Positions 47,751 through 58,781 of a stretch of 64,000 bases of DNA are shown here, one piece after another. Position 1 is the stretch's first letter; each line of letters begins with the position of its first letter. Made by a program: the position numbers and the translations under genes. The notes below the pieces were generated by a model. It was not told the origin of the DNA and made no database searches. It worked only from the letters and a program-made list of their open reading frames with translations. Origin of the DNA: Trichuris trichiura (lineage: Eukaryota > Nematoda > Enoplea > Trichinellida > Trichuridae); NCBI GenBank assembly GCA_037903355.1, contig JBAJFE010000042.1, forward strand, positions 1,190,001-1,254,000, in the 5' to 3' direction.

Positions 47751-50700
47751 ATGACCAACATTGTTTCATCTCATCTCTTGTCAATGGTCACTACCGCTAT
47801 AATGACCGCAGCTCTTCTGCTGCGCACTACTGTTGTAGCAAGTATTGAAGCTTCAGTTTTGTTGAATAAAGAAAAAATTTCAACTCTCGACAATTTTTCA
47901 GGTATGGCTACAAGACTATACGACTTTACGCCAGCTCAAATCCAGGCAGTGCTCAGAGAGCATAACTACCTGAGATCCATTGAACCGGCAGCGTATATGC
48001 AAGAACTAGTGAGTTACAGGTGTTAAAAATGGAATAATGACGTCACGGTAGGAAACTTCAGATCTGGGATGAACATCTAGCCAGTATAGCAAAAGATTGG
48101 GCGAGTCGATGTTCCGCGGAGCATCGATCTTTATGGCAAAGACAAAGGCTCTCCCAATACCACGTGATTGGCGAGAACATATGGTGGAGCAATGAACGCT
48201 ATCTCAGAGCGGATATGGGATCGGTTATTCGCGACTTTCATAGCGAAAAAGTCTACTACAACTACCATCCCCATTCATGCCTAAGAGGTCGACAGTGCGG
48301 TCATTATATTCAGGTAAGAAATGTTTCAAACTGTAAACGAAAAAATGAAATAACAAAGCAGCATCGCTACTCCGCCGCAACACTTCAAAAAACAACGCGA
48401 GCACCATGTGCAGCTAATAACTTTCTTTTTTTAAAAAATAAGTGTACTACCAAAAAAGGGGATCAAACATATTACGAACGAAATCGCCCCTATTGCCTAT
48501 TGTAAAGTGAGAAATTATCGATGCCGTTATTGGGTAAAGCAGTCGACCGTAGTTCCCAAATTGCTTAATCAACAGCGGAGCAACCCAAGCAACCATTGAA
48601 CAATGAGCATTGAAGTATTACTGACGCCTCAACAAATGCGCCTGGCCTGGCGTTTGTCGCCTCATTTGCCTCAAAGTGAACATTGGGTGCACCAAAAGAT
48701 TGATGGTGCGTCTGACCTTAAGGGAATAGTGGAGACATCGATAGGGCGATGTCTCACTGGCAAGGTAACCTTCACCTTCCGTTAAAACTTGTTCAAATCT
48801 GCCGCTTTGTAATGGTGACCCGAAACGTTGCACCCAAATCTTCATTTCGCAAATTTAACTAGTCGATGCACGTCGCCTTTGCCACGCACTAATTTCCAAC
48901 TTTGCTACGCCTACGGCTATTAAGGCAAGCAAAGTTACTCCCTCAGTTCTTTTCTCTACTTTTCAAACTTTTCAAGTCCCTCTCTCTCTCTCTCTTTGTT
49001 CACTGCTGCTAAGTATATGTACTGACCGAAAAAGACAACTTGATAGCATATTATTTTTGGCTTCTCTCTACAGCGACTTACTTTCAACGAGAAACAGCGT
49101 AGAGAAAAATTACTGCGGGTGAGAGAGGGAGAGAGCATAAACTTTCGATTGAAAAATTACTTAAAGTACGAATTTCACTGACTGACCGATGACAAAGAAG
49201 AAATTGGTAGTTCTGTAAAGGAGCGCGATCGATATTGCAACATATCGTTATCAGCTGTTCCAAACTAAGAAAAGATGTAGAGCTGTTGGGCACCCTAACA
49301 CGGTCACATTAAAGCTTACGCAAAATCACAAAAACAAAAGCTAGAAAATTAAAAAATGAGGAAAAACGGTAGCGTTGTTGATACAGAACTAAAATTAATC
49401 CCTCTGCCCTTACGACTAACTATACACAGCTTTTAGAGAAAAATACTTTCTTTTTGAAAACTTTACCTCTAACAACACAAATAAGGGATTAATAATAAGC
49501 GTAAGTCAAGGCTGCTTTAAAAAATATTCAAAAGTACGGCTACAAGCTGGAATTTACGTGGCGTAAAGTGTTTCTACTTTTAAAGGAACAAACATGAGCT
49601 AGCCAAGTGTAGATTTTCAAAGAAGCAGAGCCACAATAGTACAACCTGAGACTTCTCGTATTGGTTATGTAAATGAGAGCTGCTCAGCTGAGATGTGTCG
49701 TAGTTCGGTTTCTCGAAAACATAATAAAAAAAGCCTGTTGCCTTTTCAAAGAGGAAGAACCGTAAATGCTTTACAACAGAAGGTAGAGTGCAATTTTTTA
49801 AAACATACTATAGCCTACGCCTAAACGACACCTTTTACGAAGACGTGTTCACGCGTATAGGTTATACGATAAGCAGAACCATATAAGATACCCAGAAAGC
49901 CAAAGAAAGCACTGCAATTACGTAGTTTGAAAGTTCTGCGCGCATACGTCAGCGCGTCAGTCGAACAGGCTTGACCTACTCGACATAAAACCCTATAGCT
50001 AAAGCAACCAAGCGCATACACTAGAGAGCTAACATGCAATCATGGGGCTTTAAAAATGCAAATTCTCTCAGACTTAAAGCCGGAAAAAATTTGCATTTTT
50101 AAAGTCCCATAACGCAACCTACAACTTTGCTTACGCTGCACTGTTCAATATGTTAATCTTACTTTTCGGACAACGGATAAATTTTGTGCATACTGTACTC
50201 ACCGGTTTGTCATCTGCAGGTAGTGTGGGCAAATACTTGCGCTGTTGGTTGTGCAGCTGCCTTTTGCCCATATATTCGTAGAGGCCGAGGTATACGCACC
50301 GGCAATATGATCGTTTGCAACTACGGACCGGGGTAAGCGGAATGCCGCCACTAAAAAGAAAAACCAAACAATTACGTATTCAGTGGCAACGTGATTGGAG
50401 TACGACCTTACTCGTGGGGCAGACCGTGCTCGACTTGTCCGTTTACTTGCAGGAACGGACTTTGCCGTAAGCTGCTTGTTCTTTTGATGTTCAACCCTCT
50501 TATGGTCACGCTGTTGTAGCGTCAAAATGCCTCGCCTTCCAGAAGCAACAAAAGATAGTACAAAAACCGCGCAAAAAAGTTGTACCCGTATACAGGAGGG
50601 CGCCGATGGTAACAAGACCACCTGATACATACTGGAACAGCAGCACAACGTCAAGTGGAACAACCGCACCTTCCAACGCTGATTTGCAACGCGTTGTAAG

Positions 50701-51113
50701 CAGTTCACCGCAACTTCCTACTACGCCTTATTTGAAAGCTACCGAAGCGGAGGATCTACAACATCTGAGCCGCAGAGCTGAAGTGAAACCAAAAATTAAC
50801 GGTTCAATATAGTCGACTGAAATTTGAATATCTAATACGCAACGAATCGAAACTTTCAGAGAGGAAAAGTCGACGCCCCGATTGCGTGACGTGGATTCAA
50901 AAAGGTCAATGTCAAGTGAACCAAGCCCTTATGAGCCTCCTGTGCCGTGGATGGTGTGAAAATAATAGTTCGATGGGAGAACGCCGGAAGCAGCATACTT
51001 TCAGCCAACATCCACTGGTCAGTAGCAATCCTGATCAACCGAGAGCTGGAACAAACCAAATCATTCCAAGTCATCAAAGTGAAAGCACGAATGGTGTTGC
51101 TGCTACGAACTGA
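47751..51113 (+). CDS. secreted CAP/SCP protein with ShK-like C-terminus
   Basis: A member of the CAP (SCP/TAPS) family, common among secreted nematode proteins. Six exons join in phase: 47751-48008, 48062-48313, 50220-50332, 50384-50466, 50520-50801 and 50860-51113, about 413 residues. The N-terminus has a hydrophobic signal (SMVTTAIMTAALLL). CAP motifs in order: LREHNYLRS, WDEHLASIAKDWASRCSAEH, GENIWWSN, CGHYIQVVW, MIVCNYGPGGN and RPYSWGRPCSTC. A hinge (CPFTCRNGLCPSKC) follows, then a basic, Ser/Thr/Pro-rich linker of about 85 residues. The last exon reads DCVTWIQKGQCQVNQALMSL and LCRGWC, the ShK pattern C..W...G.C..N...M...C...C but lacking the outer cysteine pair. If the donor AACG|GTTCAA at 50801 is not used, the protein stops at 50812 without the ShK-like end. 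Intron 2 (1.9 kb) holds a hairpin at 50042-50110. The molecular target is unknown. Confidence 0.9.
50042..50110. other. intronic hairpin with 23-bp arms
   Basis: The arms 50042-50064 and 50088-50110 (atggggctttaaaaatgcaa and its complement) pair over 23 positions with one mismatch, around a 23-nt loop. It lies in the second intron of the CAP gene. It could be a tiny foldback repeat or a small-RNA precursor. Confidence 0.55.
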
Positions 51114-51683
51114 TCTCTAGCGTTCACGTGTATTTATGCAGTGTTGCTTTAAGGAAACAGTTCGTGTATCGACAAACATCCATTGTGCAGTCAGTGGGCC
51201 CGGTGGAGGCATTGCGAATTGAATCCAATCTACATGTTGAAATGGTGTCAGCGGTCGTGCCGCAGCCCGGAATGCTTTCGATCAATGTCAACTGAAGCAA
51301 AAGTTGGATTACCCTAAGCGAAATTCAAAACCATCGCCATTCCAACGGTACAAGCAGGAAATCAATGGGAACAAACCCCTGTCCATCTCCTTAGGAAACT
51401 TATTTCTCGCTGCCTTGTTGAAATCTGCCATTTGAAAAAATTAGCCTTCTCTTCACTGCCTTCATTTTGTTTGTACTCAACTACTCAACACTGCGTCAGC
51501 CTTTGCCAGTCTTCTACTTCATCATTTGTGCACTGCCCATTTCCTTTTCTTCCACCTGCCACGTTATGTATTACAAATAAACGTACGGAAGGTACGCTCC
51601 AAGCAATTGGACACGTAGCATCAACTGGTTGGAAATAAATACTTTTTACTATGCTGAACGTTAAAAAAAGTAAGAAAATGAAG

Positions 51684-52811
51684 TTAGAAATCCCATCGGC
51701 CTATAAAAAAAAGTGCAGTTACAAATTAATTACAGATAGATATCGGCGTGACAAATTAGTTGAATAATTCGCCATGAATTACTTACTTCGCCGCATAGCA
51801 TGAAAAATCTGCTCCTGTTCGCTAAAACCGCCTGTATATTCATCCTCGTCCATTGGCTCCGCGTATGGGTTGGCATATTCCTCTTCGCGTGGTTGCCCAT
51901 GACGCCATGCAAAGTGTGATCCTGAAAAAAGGCCTCAAACTTTAAAAAGCTTTACTTCCAACAGCAGCTACCTGGATAGAGCAGATCAAGGGCGTTTTTG
52001 AGGAAACTTCTCGTGTACAGCAAACCCACGATTATGCCGCACAGATGACCAACAAAGGAGGCGTTAGGAGTAGCCAACTGAATTAACAATAGCTCGGACC
52101 AACAGGACAAATTTAAAATACTTCTGTAGCGTCTGAAAAAACCGTACTGCCTGCCCATTGGATCGTACTCTTGACAGAGCACCTTTAGGGCAAAGATCAC
52201 TCCTGAATCGGTAAAGTTAACCATTACAAAAAGTAGCGACGACGACAACCTTACCTGAAAATCCAACTGCGCACTGTCGCATCAAATTCAAATTCTCCAG
52301 GCCGATGCTGTGAAGCCCGAAACTCATCGCTACCATCATAACATTTATCAGCACGCCAAAAGTAACAATTAGGAAAAGAAAATAGCCAGTTCCGAAAAGT
52401 GGCTCCAGCTGGGCGCCCTGAACAGGAAGAATTTAAGTTTGCTCCTTAATAGTGGTCGGATACTTTGACAAGGAAGGAAACCATGTTGTAGTACAAGTGC
52501 ATATCGTCCGCGTGCATGTACGTAGGAAATAGGAGGCGTTCAAGTTGCTTCTTTTTAATGATTTTGCCCGGATGAACGCAGTGAGAGGCTGGAAGCAAAA
52601 AAGCGAACTCACGGACGGCGGTGGCGGAACTCGTCAAAGCGATCGAACCAATTTGGTATACGTCCAATACTGGAATGAAGCCAAGATAGGCAAGCGTTTG
52701 AAAGACGATGAGAGCAAGGGTGCCCGGCGGAACTCTGTGGACTCCATAGGCGATCAGTTCGTGCACAAGCAACAAAACGCCAATCTGAATCTCTCGACGA
52801 TTGCGACGCAT
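51684..52811 (-). CDS. RHBDD1: rhomboid intramembrane protease, RHBDD1 (RHBDL4) type
   Basis: An ER rhomboid that cleaves membrane proteins and helps ER-associated degradation. The start at 52811 opens MRRNRREIQIGVLLLVHELI, matching the family N-terminus. The next block, KKKQLERLLFPTYMHADDMH with LYYNMVSFLVK, is the conserved L1-loop/TM2 region. Further exons give FGTGYFLFLIVTFGVLINVM and the active-site serine motif GFSG; the intron between about 52256 and 52204 falls inside that motif (GFS|G). The catalytic histidine lies in SFVGHLCGIIVGLLYT. The cytosolic tail (about 51785-51922) has FSEQEQIFHAM, matching the ubiquitin-interacting motif of human RHBDD1. The end is uncertain: translation could stop at 51783 or, if the strong donor GTAAGT is used, continue through a five-codon exon (SRWDF) to 51684. 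It is convergent with the CAP gene and divergent from COG6. Confidence 0.92.
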
Positions 52812-53573
52812 TGCTTATAACAACTTTTCTTAGTTGAACATGTACGGCCAAAACATTCTTACAACGGAACGAAAAGAACAATTCGCGAATCAACACTCAA
52901 CACGACATGTTATACTTTGCGCTTTCAATTGATTTTCAGGTTGTCTTTTGAAAAAAGGAAACTGTAGACATATTCGCTAGAAAAATAAGCAAAAGAACGA
53001 CGATTTTATAATGATTTAAGACAGATTTGTACGCTGGTACAATCCACTTCGTCCATTCGAGCAGCTGTTTTGGTAAAATCGTAAAACTGCAAAAAAACTA
53101 GTGACTAACTTCTTTTCGTATTTCAGCGCGCATATGTGAGTCAGACTTATTACCTACAGCTTTATTGAGTGCTACAGCGCACTGATTCAGACAAAGAAGG
53201 TCGTAGCATAAGACCGGATTTCAAATTAGCTAAAAAGCTTCGCAGTCATGCAGCCTTAAGCCTGCTTGTTTTCCCAGCGAGAATCAGAGACTGCTTTAAT
53301 CATTGTTTTAATTTTTCGATCTCTTTGCGAATAAAGTAGACAAGTTTTTGAGTTAAGTTGAAAACGCACTTTTGTGTATACAAGTAATCTGCAAGGTTCA
53401 ATTTAAAAAATAAAGCTAAGCAGCAATTGAGCTAGCCAAATTATGATTACATGCGCAAGCTTGGATAGCTAAACGGCCGACATTGCCGCAAACATTTGTA
53501 AGGTATAAAACTTAACCTGCAAATCCGTTTCTTTACAGTACACTGCGCAAAATCTGAAGTCTGTAAATTGCGA
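52812..53573. other. divergent intergenic region RHBDD1/COG6
   Basis: About 760 bp between two start codons facing away from each other, so it probably holds both promoters. There is a splice acceptor at 53538 shortly before the COG6 start. No gene is seen inside it. Confidence 0.5.
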
Positions 53574-56500
53574 ATGGCTGAGAATTCAAATCCGGCAGTT
53601 AGCAAAAAATCGGTTGACTCGCTTAGCAATCATGTTTTAAATACGCTGGAAACCAACTTCGATTCCGTAAGCGCAATTCGATGTTTATTTCTTTGGACAT
53701 TTGGGCAGTTTGGTTATTACGATTTCTAGCAGTCGTTTGCCTCCTGCTTGCAAACGCTTACTACATTACCATTGGAGAATACTGCCAAGAGCAGACGACA
53801 CTTTTTGGAAAAGTTAAATGAAAAGAAGTTGCAAAACTGCCGGCAGACGTTGGAAAGCTTTGCCAACTTGAACAAGGTGACCGTCCGCTTATCTTTCCGT
53901 TAACAAAAAGTTAACCTCCATTCCAGCGATATATGAACGCAGTCTCGCTTGTCGATAATATGCAGCAAAAATGCGACACCATGTTGAACAATGTTCAGGT
54001 AGAGTTTCCAATTCATCCGTTCGCATTTGAGCGCTGTCGACTTTTGCAGCAGACGAAGATGGAAACGGCTGCTCTGGTGGGCCCAATTTCGGTCTTGCAA
54101 AAGCAGACGTTAGCGCGAGCGATCGCTTGAGTATCTTTAACAAAGTTGCCAAACTTCAGAGATTTTTTGGATGACTGCGCTCGCACTCTCAATGACTTCA
54201 TGTCCAAGTACTACCTGAAGCCGGAAGAGATTAAAGCATTGCAAGTCAGTACGAATGAATCCATCGGAGACGTAGGCGAACTCTACTCCTTTTTTTGTTG
54301 TCATTTTATTTAGTGATCTGTTGTAGAACTTTTTCGGCGCTCTGAAAAGGGCCAAAGAGATACGTAGGGATGCCGAACAACTTTCCTTGTCCAAGTCAAA
54401 TACTGCCGGGTGATGATGGCAATTTCTCAACTTTACCTCTATCTTCAATCGTGTAATCTTAGTTTGCATATTATGGAAAAGATGGCTGCCGTCATGGAGA
54501 AAGCATACGATGACATATACCGCTGGGTTCAGAGTAATTTTTATAAGCTACTCGTTTTTCAATGTTCCATAGACTTATGTCTGTCAAAGGAGAAAGTCGT
54601 CGCATGTCGTCAGACACTGTCAGCTTCAGTCGCACAGCATGCGAAGCCTTTGCCGCTCTTCAAGACCGGACAACAGTGTTTAAGTAAATTCTACTACTTT
54701 CTTCCGATGTGGGCTTCATAACTTGTTCTTCAATGTCAGATACTGCTTAGAAGAATATTGCACGGCAAGAAGGTCTTATCTCATTCACTCATTCGTCGAT
54801 GCGCTTTCAAAACGAGGTGACCAGTAAGGGAAACTGTTGCGCTGCTTACGAATGTTTGTTAGGTCTTGACGAGAAGCCAATCGAGTCATTTTCTCACGAA
54901 CCTTTGCGCTACGTTGGCAGCATGCTGGCCTGGATACACCAAGCTACAGTTCACGAGAGGGACATGGCTCTTTCACTGTTGAAACTATGCTCGGAAGAAG
55001 GTTAGGTCTAAAAATACAAAAGCTACCATTTCATAAGTGCTCCAAGCTAATACACTCGTTTGTCTACTTAACAGATTGTCATGGGTCGCATGTAGTTCAA
55101 CATTTCGTTTAACTTTTGTGGCATTCAACCCGTAATTCGAAACTATAAAGTTAATGCAAGGTTCTTACTTTTTCTTATCCCTTTTTTGTTGTTATTCTCC
55201 TCGCCTCTTTAGGCAGTTGGAGTTTTAATTATAGCCTCTAAATTCTACCTCTTACCTGCTAGCCACTAGTTAGAATATCCTATAAGTCGTTAACTGCAGT
55301 CATGCTTAAATTATTTTCGTATCGAAACTTAGGGTAGAATAAATTCTTGCTTACCTTTTTTATTGATGCAAATGCGGTAGTTATTCGTCGGTTGGGACGA
55401 GCAAACGGCACCCTTTCTGCCTTTGAAAAAGAGGCACTTAAGCTACACAAGTATAAATTAACAGTTTTGCTTTGAATTAGGAGCAGAAAACGTCGATATC
55501 TTGCCTCTCGCTGCATTCTACAGTATGGTTGTTGAATTTAAAAATTTGAAAATAGTGATAGTCAGGTTCTTTGTCAAGCAGTAGCATTTTTCGGCATAAA
55601 ATTTAACGGCTGAGAGTCGTTTCGCGACCAGCCGTTGATCTTTAGCATTTTTAGTTATCAAAACAAACGTGCCAATCGCCCTGTCGGCAATTACCGAAGG
55701 TATTTCCAGACCTTTGCAGGTTAGCCATTGTCACTTTTGTTCGCGATAGGCACATTTTATCTTGATTCGCTATGTCAGGTTAGATGCGAACAATCGTTGG
55801 CCGCTTCGTTAGGACCAATTGTCACCTATCAGTTGTACATTACTTTTGCCTTCTATTCCAGCACTTTACGGTAATGAGTTGTTTCAGCATTATTGATTTT
55901 GAAGTTCTTATCCTTCCCGTTAGGCAATATCTTATCAGTTCAACCGAACTGATTCGCTGCTTGGACGAACTGAAGGAACTTGCCTTTAAGCTATTTCAAA
56001 CTTGCCTCGTATCCAAGGTGAACGTTGAACTGCAAAAGGTTGCCGTATTGGGCATTTGGCGCCTTGATGATTTTTTAAAAAAATTTTCAGTTCAACATTG
56101 CGCGCGGCGATTTGCTACCAGCCAGCGGTTTGGTTGAATTAATGCTGCTCGTGCGAGAAATCCTCGATTGTCCAACAAGCGTTACGCTGTCCGACGAACA
56201 TCGTCAGCAAAATCACATTCGAGTAGATATAACATGTGATGACGTCGCTACAGTATGCGATTATTTGATTTGAAGGTTTTCTCTTCGGTGATCGATCCCG
56301 TAATGCAAAAGCTGGTCAGTTCGGGCTCCGAAATGACGGCTGTTGATTTCTCCATCTATTTACTCAACAGCGTAGACACAATTCGGTCAACACTTCGGCT
56401 TTACGACTATGCGGATCGATGGGTTGAAATGTTACAAGCGCAAGTAGAAGCAGCCAAGATAGCGGACGCGATTTCAAACGTTCCCTCTTTTCCTCCTTTG

Positions 56501-56986
56501 CAGAGCGACACTCACATTGACTCGTTGGCAAGCGAAAATGCCGCACGCATATTGGACCATTTCAACCTGAGACAAGCTTTCGAACAAACGCGCAAGGACG
56601 ACACTGCTGTCGCCGAACAGTCGTACTTTGTAAGATGGCAAAATTCATCACATTTTTCTTAACCCAATGGGACGGTCGATGATGGAATGCGCTTTTTCAG
56701 GACAAGTTTTACGAACAGGTCACCGAGTTGAACTCGCTCTTTGCCCCGCAGTGCGATAGATTGTCGTCGGTGACAACAAGGTGAGGCGGTGAACCAACTG
56801 CGCCGACGATATTGGCCAATGCCATTTTTCAGAAGACTGCTGTTGAACAGGACGATCGACTTACTAGTTGACGCGTACGCTGCCATGCACACCAAATGGA
56901 ACGACCGGTTCGACATGAGGCCGCCCGACCAAGTTGCCACTCTCCTTAAAACTAATAGGCTAAAGGACGACGCGAACATAGTTTAA
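53574..56986 (+). CDS. COG6: conserved oligomeric Golgi complex subunit 6
   Basis: A subunit of lobe B of the COG tether, which captures retrograde vesicles at the Golgi. The start ATG opens [20 protein letters not shown]. Exons 53574-53666, 53730-53876 and 53927-53998 are in phase and give the N-terminal coiled coil ([34 protein letters not shown]). Later blocks follow family order: [20 protein letters not shown] (about 54161-54244), [11 protein letters not shown] (54506-54536), [20 protein letters not shown] (about 54890-54960), [26 protein letters not shown] and [20 protein letters not shown] (about 56280-56400), and the C-terminal [20 protein letters not shown] with [11 protein letters not shown] before the stop at 56984-56986. 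A ~770 bp stretch at 55010-55780 is intron. A poly-A signal AATAAA follows at 57000-57005. No break in the frame was noticed. Confidence 0.92.
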
Positions 56987-57005
56987 AAATAATAATAATA
57001 ATAAA

Positions 57006-57667
57006 ACAATATAAAATTAAATGAACCATTTATTCGGTTATTCCAATGGTTGCGCACGATCATGACGTACTTTGGGAGGACAAAATACGAGGAAACCAAT
57101 GGTCGAACGTTAAGGCCGCTAAATGATCTTACAAAACGGCCTAGCGAGATGGACAACCAGTATGGGACGACGACGACGAGCTTCAGTTACAAACTACTAC
57201 CACCATGGAGCAGCAGCGGACTAGAGCTCACCAGCGGCTGCCACAACGGCATGAAGATGTTGTTCAGTCGACCGTAATGATGAAACCAAAAGAAAAAGAA
57301 AGGGCCAGGAAAAAAAATAATAATAATAATAAACGAAAGATATATCTAAAGGGGGGACCCTTCTGACGCAAAAGCTCAGCACAATTTCGACGAAAACGTA
57401 AAAACCGCTAATAACTCTCTCCTTTACGGGCATTTTAAGGGCAAACTAAAAACCGCGACTTATCAACGGCTGAGAGGTCTAAAGCAAACTAAACTTCATT
57501 TTTTTCTGGAAAGAGAAACTGAAGAAATACAACAGTGGCGAAAGTGTCGGCAAAACGAGGCGATATGAATTCTTCGTAAACAAAAAGTCTTTTTTTCTCC
57601 TCCAAAACGCATCTTTTGTGCAGTATACAAATACGACGACAACGAGTTCGAAAAATGATAAGTAAAG
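57006..57667. other. convergent gap COG6 / 14-3-3
   Basis: About 660 bp between two 3' ends; it should hold both 3' untranslated regions. It contains an AAT microsatellite near 57319-57332 and short frames only. Confidence 0.5.
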
Positions 57668-58781
57668 CTACTGCCCGGTGGGGGCGTCTTGCTCGCCGCC
57701 ACCGTCGCCTTCATCGCCCGCGTTGTCGGTTGTCCATAACTGAAACAATACAAAGTTAACGGGACAGAGACAACAAAAAAAAGTGTCTTTTTTTGGGAGT
57801 TGCGTCACTATGTATGTTTAGGCAATAAACAAGTCAATCGACATAAACGCACCGTTAAGTTGTCCCTCAACAGCTGCATAATCAAAGTGCTGTCTTTGTA
57901 CGAGTCTTCGTTCAAAGTGTCCAACTCGGCAATAGCATCGTCGAAAGCCTGCTTAGCCAACTGACAGGCTCGATCAGGTGAATTCAAGATTTCGTAGAAA
58001 AAGACCGAGAAGTTCAATGCCAAACCCAAACGGATCGGGTGCGTAGGCTGCATCTTCGACTTAGCCACATCCAGAGCCTCTTGATAAGCGGACTGACTAT
58101 TTTCGACGATGGCTGAAAAAGAAAAAAACAATGCTGTTTAGCCGGCTGAAGTCAGCCTAAAAACAGCTACGTACAATTGCGGTCATCGCCGGTGGCAACT
58201 TCGGCCAAGTAACGGTAATAGTCGCCCTTCATTTTCAAATAGAACACTTTGCTTTCGGGAGTAGTTGCCTTCGGAATCAAGTATCTATCCAACAAGCCCT
58301 AAACAAAAGTACGCGTCCCACTTGAGCCAAAAGATTCAACACTTGGTTGCGTGGGCGTCACGTCGAATTCAAAATACTGCGTACAGTAGGACATGTCAAG
58401 AAATAGGTACTGTAGAAGGGTGGCTACGTTTTTTTGCAACCGGCAAGGGGGAAAAACCAGAAAGCAAATTACGGCAAACCATACCAAGACGTCATGGCAG
58501 ATGTCGCGTAGTTCTTTCTCCACCTTCTCGCGATAGTCGCGAGCCATTTGCTGCTTCTTTTCGCTACCTTCCGTCTTTTGCTCGATGCTACTAATCACTC
58601 TCCACGAGCTGCGACGAGCACCAACGACGTTCTTGTACGCGACGGACAAAAGATTACGCTCCTCGTTAGTCAACTCGGCTCCCGTTTCCGTCACTTTCTT
58701 CATGGCCGCCGCCATGTCGTCGTATCGCTCCGCCTGTTCAGCTAACTTAGCCCGTTGAACAATGTCTTCTTTTTCGCTCAT
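57668..58781 (-). CDS. 14-3-3 protein
   Basis: A dimeric phosphoserine/phosphothreonine adaptor of the cytosol, acting in signalling and cell polarity. Four exons join in phase: 58485-58781, 58175-58298, 57853-58112 and 57668-57739, giving 250 residues. Family signatures are [20 protein letters not shown] near residue 41 and the C-terminal block [20 protein letters not shown]. Residues that hold phosphopeptide (the Lys in AYKNV, the Arg in RRSSWR, and the Arg-Tyr in [11 protein letters not shown]) are all present. The tail is acidic then polar ([18 protein letters not shown]), as in nematode and insect zeta/epsilon-like forms. The start is the first ATG of exon 1 and gives the usual [20 protein letters not shown] opening. 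Introns range from 62 to 186 bp. Confidence 0.96.

Noticed and set aside
48977..49140. CT/GA-rich stretches in a CAP intron
   Set aside because: Simple microsatellites; nothing suggests function beyond low complexity.
50199..50708. Minus-strand frame of 169 codons opposite the CAP gene
   Set aside because: It is antisense to CAP exons 3-5, whose splice phases and motifs are fully consistent on the plus strand.
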